A DNA stretch of 64,000 nucleotides from Nitrospirota bacterium (lineage in GTDB: Bacteria; Nitrospirota; UBA9217), in the NCBI GenBank assembly GCA_023229435.1, contig JALNZF010000004.1:1-64000 (forward strand), given 5' to 3'. Positions within the stretch are counted from its first letter, which is position 1. Each line of letters starts with the position of its first letter. Position numbers and translations under genes: made by a program. Under the pieces are notes generated by a model, which did not search any database, was not told where the DNA came from, and worked only from the letters and a program-made list of their open reading frames with translations. Below, in pieces: positions 33,910 through 43,216 of this stretch.

Positions 33910-34287
33910 ATGGCAAAACTGACGATCGCTGATCTCAAAAAGATCAAGGAAGAATACCATCAGGGACTGCGCGAGGGCGGGTTTCGGGCAAAGATCACGG
34001 TGCACATGGGGACCTGCGGGATCGCCGCGGGCGCCCGGGGCATCATGAACACGATCATGGAAGAGCTGGCCAAATCCAAATTGAAGGATGTCGCGATCAC
34101 CACGTCCGGATGCGCCGGGCTCTGCAGTCAGGAGCCGATGATCACAATCGAGCTTGCCGGCGAGCCTCCTGTCAAGTACATCGCGTTAACCGATGAAAAA
34201 ACGAGAAAGATCTTTGCCGGACACGTGATGGGGGGCAAGCCCGTTCCGGAGTATGCGCTGGTTGTCGGGCATGAGACGACGTATTAG
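33910..34287 (+). CDS. HndB-like [2Fe-2S] thioredoxin-fold protein
   Basis: The 125-residue protein resembles HndB of NADP-reducing hydrogenase operons. It has TVHMGTCGIAAGARGIMN (about residues 30-47) and TTSGCAGLCSQEPM (about 69-82), giving three Cys in the positions of a NuoE-type cluster; the first ligand position is Met rather than Cys, as I recall for this family. It probably joins the NuoE/NuoF module as an extra electron-transfer subunit. Canonical complex I operons such as that of E. coli lack it. Confidence 0.8.
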   Translation: MAKLTIADLKKIKEEYHQGLREGGFRAKITVHMGTCGIAAGARGIMNTIMEELAKSKLKDVAITTSGCAGLCSQEPMITIELAGEPPVKYIALTDEKTRKIFAGHVMGGKPVPEYALVVGHETTY

Positions 34288-34289
34288 AA

Positions 34290-34398
34290 TATCATTGTAA
34301 AATGTAAAATGAACAATGCAAAGTTCAAAATGGAAACCAGAAGACGTAATACATTACTTTTGCCTTTTGCAATTTGCATTTTACCTTTTGCATTGTAA
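34290..34398. repeat. TTTTGCATT-type repeat pair
   Basis: AAATGTAAAATGAACAATGC (34301-34320) is answered by TTTTGCAATTTGCATTTTAC (34365-34384). Another member of this repeat lies at about 40629-40705 in the same operon. No gene. Confidence 0.6.
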
Positions 34399-34413
34399 AT
34401 GGAGTTATTAATC

Positions 34414-36207
34414 GTGGAAACGACGACATACCGTTCCAACATAATGATCTGTGCAGGCACGGGTTGCGTGGCAAACGGATCGCTCAAGGTGAAGGACGCG
34501 CTCGAGACCGAGCTTATCAAGCGAAACCTTCAGAACGAGGTCAAGGTCGTGCTGACGGGGTGCAACGGTTTCTGCGCCAAGGGCCCGGTGATCGTGGTCT
34601 ACCCCGAAGACATCTTCTATCAGGTGGTGAAGCCCGGGGACGTGCCGTACCTCGTGGAAGAACACTTCATCAAGGGGAGACCGGTCCAGAAGTTCCTCTA
34701 TACGCCGCCGACGGAAAAAAGCACGATTCCCGTGATGAACGATATTCCGTTCTTCAAGCACCAGGTATTGCGGGCGCTTCGGAACCGGAGCCTCATCGAT
34801 GCGGAGAAGATCGAGGAGTATATTGCCCGCGACGGCTACATGGCCGCGGCCAAGGCGCTCACTGAAATGACGCCCGAGCAGGTCGTGAGCGAGGTGAAGC
34901 GTTCGGGACTGCGCGGCCGCGGCGGCGCCGGGTTCCTTACCGGGCTGAAGTGGGAACTCTGCGCGCGGGTCACCGGCGACATCAAGTACATCCTGTGCAA
35001 CGGCGACGAGGGCGATCCGGGCGCGTTCATGGACCGGAGCGTCATGGAGGCGGACCCGCACTCGGTGCTCGAAGGCATGATCATCGCGGCCAGGGGCATC
35101 AACGCCCACTACGGCTATATCTATGTAAGGGCCGAATATCCACTTGCCGTGCACCGTCTCCAGATAGCCATCGATCAGGCCATGGACCGGGGTCTGCTCG
35201 GAAAGGACATCCTCGGCACGGGGTTCGACCTCGATATCGAGATCTATCAGGGCGCGGGCGCCTTTGTGTGCGGGGAAGAGACGGCGCTCATGGCGTCCAT
35301 CGAGGGCAAGCGCGGCATGCCGAGGGCCAAGCCGCCGTTTCCCGCGGTCAAGGGTCTGTGGATGAGGCCGTCGGTGCTGAACAACGTCGAGACCTTTGCG
35401 AACGTTCCGCCGATCATCCTGAACGGCGCTGACTGGTTTTCGAGCCTCGGGACCGAAAAGAGCAAGGGCACGAAGGTGTTCGCGCTTTCGGGCGCGCTGA
35501 ACAACATCGGCCTCGTCGAGGTGCCGATGGGCATCCCGCTCAAGACCGTGATCTTCGACATCGGCGGCGGCATCAAGAACAACCGGAAGTTCAAGGCCGT
35601 GCAGATGGGCGGTCCGTCGGGCGGCTGCATCCCCGCCTCGCTCATTGACACCCCGGTGGATTTCGAGAATATCAATAAGACGGGCGCGATCATGGGATCG
35701 GGCGGTATGGTGGTGATGGACGAGACCACGTGCATGCCGGCCATGGCAAAATTTTTCCTCGAGTTCACCGAGGACGAGTCCTGCGGCAAGTGCGTGCCCT
35801 GCCGAATCGGCAACAAAACGCTTCTTTCGATCCTTACCCGGATCACGAACGGCGAAGGCCGTGAAGGCGATATCGAGCTGCTGCTTGCCCTTTCCCAGCA
35901 GATCAAGGACACCTCGCTCTGCGGACTGGGCCAGACCTCGCCCAATCCGGTGCTTACCACGATCAAATATTTCCGCGACGAGTACGAGGCGCACATCAAG
36001 GAGCACCGCTGCCCGGCCCGGGTCTGCACGCCCCTCGTCAAGTTCGTGGTGGACAAGGATAAATGCAAGAAGTGCGGCCTGTGCTTCAAGGCCTGTCCGG
36101 CCGGGGCGCTCCAGTGGGAAAAGGGGCAGGTCGCCTATATCGATCCGGAAAAGTGCACAAAGTGCAAATCGTGCATCAAGGCGTGCCGGTTCTGGTCGAT
36201 CGATTAA
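34414..36207 (+). CDS. nuoF: NADH-binding subunit F with extra N- and C-terminal iron-sulfur domains (HydB/HndC type)
   Basis: The 597-residue protein is longer than plain NuoF (E. coli 445). It has an N-terminal thioredoxin-like [2Fe-2S] domain (CAGTGC and CNGFCAKGP), then the flavin and NADH core (GRGGAGFLTGLKW, CNGDEGDPGAFMDR, GAGAFVCGEETALMASIEGKR by segments), SLBB region, and the [4Fe-4S] motif ESCGKCVPCRIGN. A C-terminal two-cluster ferredoxin domain ends it (CKKCGLCFKACP and CTKCKSCIKACRF). GTG 34414 has GGAG about 9 nt upstream; ATG 34399 lacks a ribosome site. It oxidises NADH through FMN and is the architecture of bifurcating hydrogenase subunits. Confidence 0.93.
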   Translation: METTTYRSNIMICAGTGCVANGSLKVKDALETELIKRNLQNEVKVVLTGCNGFCAKGPVIVVYPEDIFYQVVKPGDVPYLVEEHFIKGRPVQKFLYTPPTEKSTIPVMNDIPFFKHQVLRALRNRSLIDAEKIEEYIARDGYMAAAKALTEMTPEQVVSEVKRSGLRGRGGAGFLTGLKWELCARVTGDIKYILCNGDEGDPGAFMDRSVMEADPHSVLEGMIIAARGINAHYGYIYVRAEYPLAVHRLQIAIDQAMDRGLLGKDILGTGFDLDIEIYQGAGAFVCGEETALMASIEGKRGMPRAKPPFPAVKGLWMRPSVLNNVETFANVPPIILNGADWFSSLGTEKSKGTKVFALSGALNNIGLVEVPMGIPLKTVIFDIGGGIKNNRKFKAVQMGGPSGGCIPASLIDTPVDFENINKTGAIMGSGGMVVMDETTCMPAMAKFFLEFTEDESCGKCVPCRIGNKTLLSILTRITNGEGREGDIELLLALSQQIKDTSLCGLGQTSPNPVLTTIKYFRDEYEAHIKEHRCPARVCTPLVKFVVDKDKCKKCGLCFKACPAGALQWEKGQVAYIDPEKCTKCKSCIKACRFWSID

Positions 36208-36215
36208 TAATTCTT

Positions 36216-36300
36216 TCACCACGAAGGCACTAAGACACTAAGAAAAATAAAAGGTTCACTTCGTGACTTTGTGTCTTCGTGGTAAGAAAAAGGTTTGTTT
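36216..36300. repeat. ACCACGAAGGCACTAAG-type palindromic repeat
   Basis: ACCACGAAGGCACTAAGACA (36218-36237) is matched by the inverted TTGTGTCTTCGTGGT (36269-36283). It fills the nuoF-nuoG gap and leaves only about 20 nt for the nuoG ribosome site (AGAAGGT). Confidence 0.7.
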
Positions 36301-36317
36301 TAAGAAGGTAAAAAAAT

Positions 36318-38495
36318 ATGGCGATGATGACCGTAACGGTTGATGGAAAAAAAGTGGAAATACCGGCAGGATCAACGATCCTTGACGCCGCGAACGCGGC
36401 CGGTTCGAGGGTCCCCACCCTGTGCCATGACAACAAGCTCCATCCGTTCGGCGCATGCCGGATCTGCCTTGTTGAGGTGGAGGGAACGCCGCGCAAGTTT
36501 ACACCGTCATGCACCACGCCGGCGATGGACAACATGGTTGTCAGGACATCGACCCCCGCGCTGATCGAGGCGAGACGGATGGTGCTCGAGCTCCTGCTCA
36601 TCAAGCATCCCCTTGACTGCCCGGTCTGCGACAAGGCGGGCGAATGTCAGCTCCAGGACCTTACGCACGAGTACGGGCTCGGTACGAGCCGGTTCGATGC
36701 TGAAAAGGGCTACCTGCCGCCGGATTACGAGAGCGCGATCATCGAGCGGAACATCAGCCGCTGTATTCTCTGCGGAAAATGCGTCAGGATCTGCGATGAG
36801 CAGAACGGCGTGGGAGAGTGGGCCTTCACCCGACGCGGTACGAAGGCGCGCATCAGCACCGATTTCGACCGGCCGCTGGACTGCGAGTTCTGCGGCGAAT
36901 GCACCGAGATCTGCCCCGTGGGGGCGCTCACGACGCGCCAGTTCAAATATAAAGCGCGCTCCTGGAACCTCGAGGGGACCACGTCGGTCTGCAACTACTG
37001 CGGCTGCGGCTGCGGCATCAGCTATGAGACGCGCGACGGGAAGATTATGCGCGTGGGTCCGGCACGGGGCAACTACCTGTGCGCGAAGGGCCGTTTCGGC
37101 TGGGACGCCGCTCACAGCAGCGAGCGGATCACGACCCCGAAAATGCGGGTCGGCGGCGTGCTCATGGACTGTACCTGGGACGAGGCGCTGTCGGTCATCG
37201 CGACCAATCTCAAGGTGATCAAGAACAAACGCGGGCCCGGGAGCATCGGCGGACTTGGTTCGGTCCGGACCACGAACGAGGACAGTTACCTTTTCCAGAA
37301 GTTCATGCGCGCCGTGGTCGGGACGAATAATGTCGACATGCTCGCGAGGCTCAAGGCGCCGAAGGGGCTGAATGCCGCCTTCTTTTCGGGTGAATTGAAC
37401 AAGATCGGCGAGCACCACGTCATTCTCGTGCTTGACAGCAATGTGGGCGAGATCAATCCGCTCACCGGCATCGAGATCGTTCGCGCGGCGCACCAGAAGG
37501 ACCGGAAGGTCATCCTCGTCAACAGCAGTGAGAGCAATAAGTTCAACCGGCTCGCCTCGGTGGTCATCCCGCTGAGCTCGGAAAAAGCGGTCGAAGAACT
37601 GGTTTCCGCTTTCTCTTCCGCGAAGGGCAGGAGCGAGGTGCTGAACGCCGTGGAACTTCTGAAAACGGCCGCGAGCGTCGCGATCATCGTCCCCGCCCGG
37701 GTGACCAACAAGGAGTTCGTGAATATCAAGGTCCTCTCGGGACAGCTCAAGAACGTGACGCACTATCCGCTTGTGCGTCGGAGCAACTTCCAGGGATCGC
37801 TCGACATGGGAGTGAACCCGGCCTATTACCCGGGGTATCGCAGGGTGGACGCGGACACGACCGCATCGTTCGCGGGCGCGTGGAATGCGATCCTGCCGGA
37901 CACGCCGGGCATGAATGCCGTCGAGATGATCAATGCCATTGCGCCGGGCAAGCTCGCGGCGCTGTACATCATGGGCGACGATCCGGTGGGGAGCGATCGG
38001 CATCTCCGGGAGCCGCTCGACAAACTGGATTTCCTCGTTGTTCAGGATATCTTTATGACCGAGACGGCGAAGATCGCCGATGTGGTGCTCCCGGCGGCGG
38101 CGAGCGCGGAGAAGACCGGGACGTTCACCAACCTCGAACGCAGGCTTCAGCAGCTGAACAAGGCGGAGGAGCCGGTCGGCGAGTCACGGCCTGATTGGGA
38201 GATCATCATGGATATCGCGAGGCGTATGGGCGGGTCCCTGCAATATGCCTCTCCGCGGGACATCATGAACGAGATCAGGTCCATCGTGCCCCTGTACGCG
38301 GACCTCGCGGTCGGCGCATGCTGGCCGCGCGAGAAGTCCCCGCTGATGAACACTGACGTGGACCTTTCACTGTCGTCCGATTCGATCATGAAGCAGGAAG
38401 TGATCACTGCCGAGCGGCTGCTCTTCTCTTCAGGCGGTACGATCACGCGCTCCCATGAGATAGGGACCATACGACACCTTAAGATCGAAGTGTAG
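36318..38495 (+). CDS. nuoG: NADH-quinone oxidoreductase subunit G
   Basis: The 725-residue subunit has an N-terminal [2Fe-2S] domain (LCHDNKLHPFGACRICLVEV), a His-Cys cluster (HPLDCPVCDKAGECQLQD) and two ferredoxin clusters (CILCGKCVRICDE and CEFCGECTEICPVGAL). A MopB-type [4Fe-4S] motif follows (CNYCGCGCGI.. ending CAKGRFGWD), then a molybdopterin-oxidoreductase fold without evidence of bound cofactor. It is shorter than the E. coli NuoG (908 residues). It carries electrons from NuoF to NuoI. There is no H-cluster domain, so it is not a hydrogenase large subunit. Confidence 0.93.
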   Translation: MAMMTVTVDGKKVEIPAGSTILDAANAAGSRVPTLCHDNKLHPFGACRICLVEVEGTPRKFTPSCTTPAMDNMVVRTSTPALIEARRMVLELLLIKHPLDCPVCDKAGECQLQDLTHEYGLGTSRFDAEKGYLPPDYESAIIERNISRCILCGKCVRICDEQNGVGEWAFTRRGTKARISTDFDRPLDCEFCGECTEICPVGALTTRQFKYKARSWNLEGTTSVCNYCGCGCGISYETRDGKIMRVGPARGNYLCAKGRFGWDAAHSSERITTPKMRVGGVLMDCTWDEALSVIATNLKVIKNKRGPGSIGGLGSVRTTNEDSYLFQKFMRAVVGTNNVDMLARLKAPKGLNAAFFSGELNKIGEHHVILVLDSNVGEINPLTGIEIVRAAHQKDRKVILVNSSESNKFNRLASVVIPLSSEKAVEELVSAFSSAKGRSEVLNAVELLKTAASVAIIVPARVTNKEFVNIKVLSGQLKNVTHYPLVRRSNFQGSLDMGVNPAYYPGYRRVDADTTASFAGAWNAILPDTPGMNAVEMINAIAPGKLAALYIMGDDPVGSDRHLREPLDKLDFLVVQDIFMTETAKIADVVLPAAASAEKTGTFTNLERRLQQLNKAEEPVGESRPDWEIIMDIARRMGGSLQYASPRDIMNEIRSIVPLYADLAVGACWPREKSPLMNTDVDLSLSSDSIMKQEVITAERLLFSSGGTITRSHEIGTIRHLKIEV

Positions 38496-38504
38496 GAGCA
38501 GAAC

Positions 38505-39590
38505 ATGCCAGGAATACATCAAATCGTGAATATCGTCACCAGCCTCGTTGTTCCGGTGGTCCTGTTGCTGGCTTTTGTCATGCTGAACGCCGCCTATCTT
38601 TCCTATATGGAACGCAAGGTGCTCGCGCACATGCAGGCGAGGCTCGGGCCGATGAGGACCGGATGGCACGGGCTGCTCCAGCCTATTGCGGATGGAATAA
38701 AGTTCATGATGAAAGAGGACATCATCCCGGCCAAGGCCGATAAATGGGTGTTCCGCATCGCGCCGCTCATCCTGCTCACCATGGCCTTCGGCGCCATTGT
38801 TGTCATCCCCTTCGGTCCGTCCACGGATTTGTTCGGACTTCTCACCAAAAAGGTGCCGCTTTCCGTGTCAAACCTGAACATCGGCGTGCTGTATATCCTC
38901 GCATTTGCCAGCGTCGGGACCTATGGCGTGATCATGGCGGGCTGGGCTTCCAATAATAAATATTCCCTCATGGGAGGGTTCCGCTCGGCGGCCCAGATGA
39001 TCAGCTACGAGATCCCCATGGCTTTCGCCATCATCACCGTGGTGCTCATGGCCGGGTCGCTGAACCTGTCGGATATTGTGAATGCCCAGGAGAACCGGTG
39101 GTTCATTGCGGCCTTGCCGGTCGGTCCGGTGGCGTTCTTTCTCTACCTGTTTGCAGGCATCGCCGAAACGAACCGTGTGCCCTTTGACCTGCCCGAGGCG
39201 GAGAGCGAGCTTGTGGCCGGGTACTTCACCGAGTACAGCGGCATCCGGTTTGCGTTGTTCTTCATGGCCGAATATATAAGCATGATGGTCGTGTCGCTGC
39301 TTGTCTCCATCATGTTCCTCGGGGGGTGGCTGCCGGTGCAGATCCTGCCGCAAACCCTCGGCCATATTGCTCCGATAGCCTGGATAAACCGCCTGCTGGC
39401 CGCAGTTCCACCGACGATGTGGCTGCTTGTTAAGCTGTATTTCTTTCTCTTCTTCTATATGTGGCTTCGGGCCACGCTCCCGCGGTATCGGTATGACCAG
39501 CTCATGACGCTCTCGTGGAAGTTCCTGCTGCCCCTGTCGCTCGGCACCCTGCTGGTGGCGGCGGGAATGAAACAGATGGGATGGCTGTAG
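38505..39590 (+). CDS. nuoH: NADH-quinone oxidoreductase subunit H
   Basis: The 361-residue membrane subunit joins the proton-pumping arm to the quinone site. About eight helices are present. Signature blocks are AYLSYMERKVLAHMQARLGP (about residues 28-47), IAETNRVPFDLPEAESELVA (about 215-234) and LRATLPRYRYDQLM. It lies 9 nt after nuoG with AGGAG before the ATG. Nothing unusual. Confidence 0.97.
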   Translation: MPGIHQIVNIVTSLVVPVVLLLAFVMLNAAYLSYMERKVLAHMQARLGPMRTGWHGLLQPIADGIKFMMKEDIIPAKADKWVFRIAPLILLTMAFGAIVVIPFGPSTDLFGLLTKKVPLSVSNLNIGVLYILAFASVGTYGVIMAGWASNNKYSLMGGFRSAAQMISYEIPMAFAIITVVLMAGSLNLSDIVNAQENRWFIAALPVGPVAFFLYLFAGIAETNRVPFDLPEAESELVAGYFTEYSGIRFALFFMAEYISMMVVSLLVSIMFLGGWLPVQILPQTLGHIAPIAWINRLLAAVPPTMWLLVKLYFFLFFYMWLRATLPRYRYDQLMTLSWKFLLPLSLGTLLVAAGMKQMGWL

Positions 39591-39654
39591 GGGCGGTGAG
39601 AAGTGGGATGACGGACGTAGGACGAGGGACGCGGGAAGCAAGGGGTCTACTACG

Positions 39655-40125
39655 ATGAACAAAGTGAAAAAGCTGCTTAAAATGATCTTCCTGGTCGAGA
39701 TAGCCCAGGGCCTGGCCCTGACGCTCAAGACCATGCTGGCCCCGGCGGTCACCCGGCAGTACCCGACGTTCAAACGCAAGCCGATCCCGGGCTCGCGCGG
39801 GCTTCATGCCATGCGGCGGGATGAGAAGGGGAACCCGGCGTGCATCGGGTGCGGTTTGTGCGAGGCGGTCTGTCCGGCCAAGGCCATAACCGTGGTCACC
39901 ACGGAGGGGCCCGGGCACGAAAAGGTCGTGAACTCCTATGAACTCGACCTGTTCCGGTGCGTGTTCTGCGGATTCTGCATCGATGCGTGTCCGGTGTCCG
40001 CGATCCTGATGACGCCCGAATTCGAGCTTGCCTGTTATTCCCGGAAGGACGCGTTCTACACCAGAGACCGTCTCGTTGAAGTGGGGGACAACTATATGGG
40101 CAGGAAGGCGGCAAAAAAACCATGA
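39655..40125 (+). CDS. nuoI: NADH-quinone oxidoreductase subunit I
   Basis: The 156-residue subunit carries two [4Fe-4S] clusters: CIGCGLCEAVCPAKAI (about residues 63-78) and CVFCGFCIDACPVSAI (about 102-117). The N-terminal amphipathic part (RQYPTFKRKPIPGSRGLHAM) is typical. It hands electrons to cluster N2 in NuoB. Its last codons overlap nuoJ by 4 nt (ATGA). Confidence 0.96.
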   Translation: MNKVKKLLKMIFLVEIAQGLALTLKTMLAPAVTRQYPTFKRKPIPGSRGLHAMRRDEKGNPACIGCGLCEAVCPAKAITVVTTEGPGHEKVVNSYELDLFRCVFCGFCIDACPVSAILMTPEFELACYSRKDAFYTRDRLVEVGDNYMGRKAAKKP

Positions 40126-40628
40126 TGAACAAGATCATATTCATCTACTTCGCCCTTGTTATCCTAGTATCGGCGCTTCTGACCATCACGCGCCGAAACC
40201 CGGTGCACAGCATCATGTTCATGCTGCTCCTGTTTTTCCATATCGCGGGTGTCTTTGTGCTGCTCCATGCCGAGTTCCTCGCTGCAGTGCAGCTCATTGT
40301 GTACGCCGGCGCCATCCTGATCCTTTACCTTTTTGTAGTCATGCTTTTGAATGTGGACAAGGAAAGTTCCGCTGCCCGGGCGAACCGGTTCTGGCCCTGG
40401 ATGATCGCATTCGGCGTGCTTATTGCGGGAGAGATCATGCTGTTGATCTCGCGCGGTTCGTTCCCGGCAGAGGCGGGTCAATCCATGTGGCCTGCCGACA
40501 TGGGGATCAAGGAACTGGGCATCGTACTCTATCAGAAGTATCTGATCCCGTTCGAGATCGCATCCGTCATCCTCCTCGTGGGGTTGGTGGGCGCTGTTAT
40601 GCTGGCGAAGAAGCAGGAAAAAGAGTAA
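40122..40628 (+). CDS. nuoJ: NADH-quinone oxidoreductase subunit J
   Basis: The 168-residue polytopic subunit has five helices and the family's VQLIVYAGAILILYLFVVMLL by segments (about residues 53-73), including the pi-bulge helix region thought to matter for coupling. It starts in the nuoI stop (ATGATG). The C-terminus is short and basic. The gap to nuoK carries TTTTGCATT-type repeats. Confidence 0.95.
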   Translation: MMNKIIFIYFALVILVSALLTITRRNPVHSIMFMLLLFFHIAGVFVLLHAEFLAAVQLIVYAGAILILYLFVVMLLNVDKESSAARANRFWPWMIAFGVLIAGEIMLLISRGSFPAEAGQSMWPADMGIKELGIVLYQKYLIPFEIASVILLVGLVGAVMLAKKQEKE

Positions 40629-40705
40629 ATGCAAAGTGCAAAAGGCAAAATGGCAGGGCTGTTGATATAGATTGTACATTTTGAGATTTGAATTTTGCAT
40701 TTTAT
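40629..40705. repeat. GCAAAGTGCAAAAGGCAAAA / TTTTGCATTTT repeat pair
   Basis: Short AT-rich direct and inverted repeats fill the nuoJ-nuoK gap and resemble the repeat at 34290-34398. No gene. Confidence 0.5.
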
Positions 40706-40718
40706 TGCTGGAGGTTAT

Positions 40719-41021
40719 ATGATACCCCTGTCCTGGTACATAATGCTGAGTGCGGCGCTGTTCACCATCGGTGTCGTCGGCGTGCTTTCCCGGCGCAACA
40801 TATTCATTATTCTCATGTCCATCGAGCTCATGCTGAACGCGGCGAACATCAACCTGATCGCATTTTCACACTATCTGCAATCGCTCACCGGCCAGATATT
40901 CGTGATCTTTGTCGTCACCGTGGCGGCGGCAGAGGCGGCTGTGGCGCTTGCGATCATCATCCTGATCTCGCGGAACCGCGGGACCGTGTACGCGGATGAG
41001 TTTACTATCATGAAGGGATAA
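40719..41021 (+). CDS. nuoK: NADH-quinone oxidoreductase subunit K
   Basis: The 100-residue three-helix subunit contains the conserved Glu of the channel in IELMLNAANINL (about residues 34-45) and a second in VTVAAAEAAVALAI. It is a normal length. GGAGGT lies about 5 nt before ATG 40719, which rules out the upstream in-frame ATG. It resembles MrpC-type antiporter subunits. About 160 nt without gene follow before nuoL. Confidence 0.96.
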   Translation: MIPLSWYIMLSAALFTIGVVGVLSRRNIFIILMSIELMLNAANINLIAFSHYLQSLTGQIFVIFVVTVAAAEAAVALAIIILISRNRGTVYADEFTIMKG

Positions 41022-41183
41022 TGCGAAAAAGGCGACGTTTGTCGGTAACGAGGCCCGTATCGTGGACCGGTGATCGGCAACGTTTCACTACGAACCACAT
41101 GACCGAATAACGAAACGGGCATCGTTGCCGTTACCGCAGATTGATCGGATTTGTTATTTGGAATTTTCATCATAGAGGTGTTT

Positions 41184-43115
41184 ATGCTCAAGTATACCTT
41201 GATACCGCTGTTGCCGTTCGCCGGCTTTTTGATCGCGGGTTTGTTCGGTAAATACCTGAAGGAAAAGGCGGCCTATTTTCCCATTGCGGGCGTTATCGGC
41301 GCGTTCATCCTGTCCGTCAGCGCATTTTTCGATGTGGTCGGCGGCGTGCAACTCAACGAGAACTTTTACTCCTGGATCTCCATCGGGACCCTCTCGGTGA
41401 ACGTGGGGTTTCAGATCGATCAGCTTACCGCGGTCATGTTGCTCGTCGTGACCACACTCAGTTCGCTCATCCATATCTACTCCGTGGGCTACATGCACGG
41501 CGACAAGGGATATCCCCGGTTTTTCTCCTACCTGGCGCTCTTTACGTTCTTCATGCTCGTGCTGGTGATGGCCAATAACTTTCTGCTCATGTTTGTCGGC
41601 TGGGAGGGCGTCGGCCTCTGTTCCTACCTGCTGATCGGATTCTGGTACGAGAAAAAATCCGCCTCGGACGCCGGCATTAAGGCCTTTGTCGTGAACCGCG
41701 TCGGTGACTTCGGGTTCGTTCTCGCAGTCCTGCTCATTTTTCTCACCTTCGGAACGCTTGATTTCTCGGAGGTCTTTGCGTCGGTGCCCTCGTTCGTCGG
41801 GACCACCACGTACCATCTTTTTGGCGGTGAGATCAGCGTCATAACGCTCATCGCGCTCCTCCTGTTCCTTGGCGCAACGGGCAAGTCCGCCCAGCTGCCG
41901 CTCTATGTCTGGCTGCCCGATGCCATGGAAGGTCCGACTCCGGTCAGCGCTCTGATCCACGCCGCGACCATGGTCACCGCCGGCGTGTTCATGATCGCGC
42001 GCTGCGCACCGATCTTCTCGCTCTCCGAGACCGCGATGAACACGGTGGCGATCGTCGGCGGCCTGACCGCCGTCTTTGCCGCCACCATCGGCCTGGTGCA
42101 GAACGACATCAAGCGCGTGATCGCCTATTCCACGATCAGTCAGCTCGGCTACATGTTCCTCGCGCTGGGGGTCGGCGCGTTCTCGGCCGGCATCTTCCAC
42201 CTTACGACGCACGCCTTCTTTAAAGGGCTCCTGTTCCTGGCCTCGGGCAGCGTCATCCACGCGCTGTCCGGCGAGCAGGACATGCGCAAGATGGGCGCGC
42301 TCAGGTCCAGGATAAAGATCACCCACATCGTTTTCATCATCGGCTCACTGGCGCTCGCCGGCATTTTCCCGTTCGCGGGTTTCTTCAGCAAGGATGAGAT
42401 CCTCTGGAGCGCCTACAATGCGTCGCCGCTCGGGCGGGCGCTCTGGGTGCTCGGCGTGGTCGGCGCGTTCATGACCGCGTTCTACTCGTTCAGGCTGATC
42501 TACCTTGCTTTCTACGGAAAATCACGCGTTGACCACGAGGTCCTGCACCACGTGCACGAATCTCCACAGGTGATGACCGTGCCGCTCGTGATCCTCGCAT
42601 TTTTTTCCGTGGTCATCGGATGGATCGGCATGCCGGGCGCGATCATTTCGCATGCGAACCTGTTCGGTGATTTTCTTGCGCCGCTCTTCCCCCATGCCGT
42701 GCATGCGGGGGAGGAAAGCCACTGGCTTGAGCTCGGGTTGATGTTCTTTTCGGTCATCGTTGCGCTCGGAGGCATCAGACTTGCCTACTCGCTGTATGTC
42801 GAAAACACCGCGGTCCCCGATCGCATCGTGAAAAAATTCAAAGGCGCGTACACCCTGCTGCTTAACAAATATTATGTTGACGAGATCTATAACGCCGTCT
42901 TCGTGGACGGCGTGGTCCATAAGACGGCGAAGTTCCTCTACACGGTGGGAGATGTCAAAATCATTGATGGTTTTGTCAATGGATTGGCAAATGCCATCGG
43001 CAGGGCAAGCCAGAGCGGCAGGAAGCTCCAGACGGGCTATTTACAGCAGTACGCCTTCACCATGGGCCTGGGCCTCGTGGTGCTGCTCGGATTGTACTAT
43101 GTTTTAAAGTTTTAA
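41184..43115 (+). CDS. nuoL: NADH-quinone oxidoreductase subunit L
   Basis: The 643-residue antiporter-like subunit has about sixteen helices and the proton-pumping motifs: FVGWEGVGLCSYLLIGFWY (about residues 138-156), WLPDAMEGPTPVSALIHAAT with the key His, and FFKGLLFLASGSVIHAL. A long amphipathic C-terminal helix is expected. GAGGTG sits about 6 nt before ATG 41184, so the earlier in-frame start is unlikely. No anomalies. Confidence 0.96.
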   Translation: MLKYTLIPLLPFAGFLIAGLFGKYLKEKAAYFPIAGVIGAFILSVSAFFDVVGGVQLNENFYSWISIGTLSVNVGFQIDQLTAVMLLVVTTLSSLIHIYSVGYMHGDKGYPRFFSYLALFTFFMLVLVMANNFLLMFVGWEGVGLCSYLLIGFWYEKKSASDAGIKAFVVNRVGDFGFVLAVLLIFLTFGTLDFSEVFASVPSFVGTTTYHLFGGEISVITLIALLLFLGATGKSAQLPLYVWLPDAMEGPTPVSALIHAATMVTAGVFMIARCAPIFSLSETAMNTVAIVGGLTAVFAATIGLVQNDIKRVIAYSTISQLGYMFLALGVGAFSAGIFHLTTHAFFKGLLFLASGSVIHALSGEQDMRKMGALRSRIKITHIVFIIGSLALAGIFPFAGFFSKDEILWSAYNASPLGRALWVLGVVGAFMTAFYSFRLIYLAFYGKSRVDHEVLHHVHESPQVMTVPLVILAFFSVVIGWIGMPGAIISHANLFGDFLAPLFPHAVHAGEESHWLELGLMFFSVIVALGGIRLAYSLYVENTAVPDRIVKKFKGAYTLLLNKYYVDEIYNAVFVDGVVHKTAKFLYTVGDVKIIDGFVNGLANAIGRASQSGRKLQTGYLQQYAFTMGLGLVVLLGLYYVLKF

Positions 43116-43119
43116 AGTA

Positions 43120-43205
43120 ACGTTCAGCGTTCACGGTTCAAGGTTGAATTCTTAACCCCGAACTCCAAACCCTGAACCTTGAACTTTGAACCTCGAACTA
43201 CTAAG
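43120..43205. repeat. heptamer repeats between nuoL and nuoM
   Basis: GTTCACGGTTCAAGGTTGAA (about 43129-43148) faces AACCCTGAACCTTGAAC (about 43168-43184) and more TGAACCT units. It is the same family seen in the Tad locus, here inside the nuo operon. Confidence 0.75.
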
Positions 43206-43216
43206 GAGCCCGATCC

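Noticed and set aside
34408..36222. 604-codon open frame on the reverse strand across nuoF
   Set aside because: It mirrors nuoF in a GC-rich region. The translation is His/Arg/Asp-rich with no domain, and nuoF on the other strand has all its cofactor motifs.
36507..38003. 498-codon reverse-strand frame across nuoG
   Set aside because: A shadow of the real gene caused by codon bias; no motif, no ribosome site, and composition unlike a protein.
36318..38495. Could this be an [FeFe] hydrogenase large subunit, given the cassette and long NuoF?
   Set aside because: The iron-sulfur start is shared, but the remainder is a MopB-type NuoG and none of the H-cluster Cys motifs (TSCCP, PCxxKxxE, ExMACxxGCxxGGGQP) appears.
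41154..42326. 390-codon reverse-strand frame across nuoL
   Set aside because: Antisense shadow: very high His/Glu/Asp content and no recognisable fold, while NuoL is intact.
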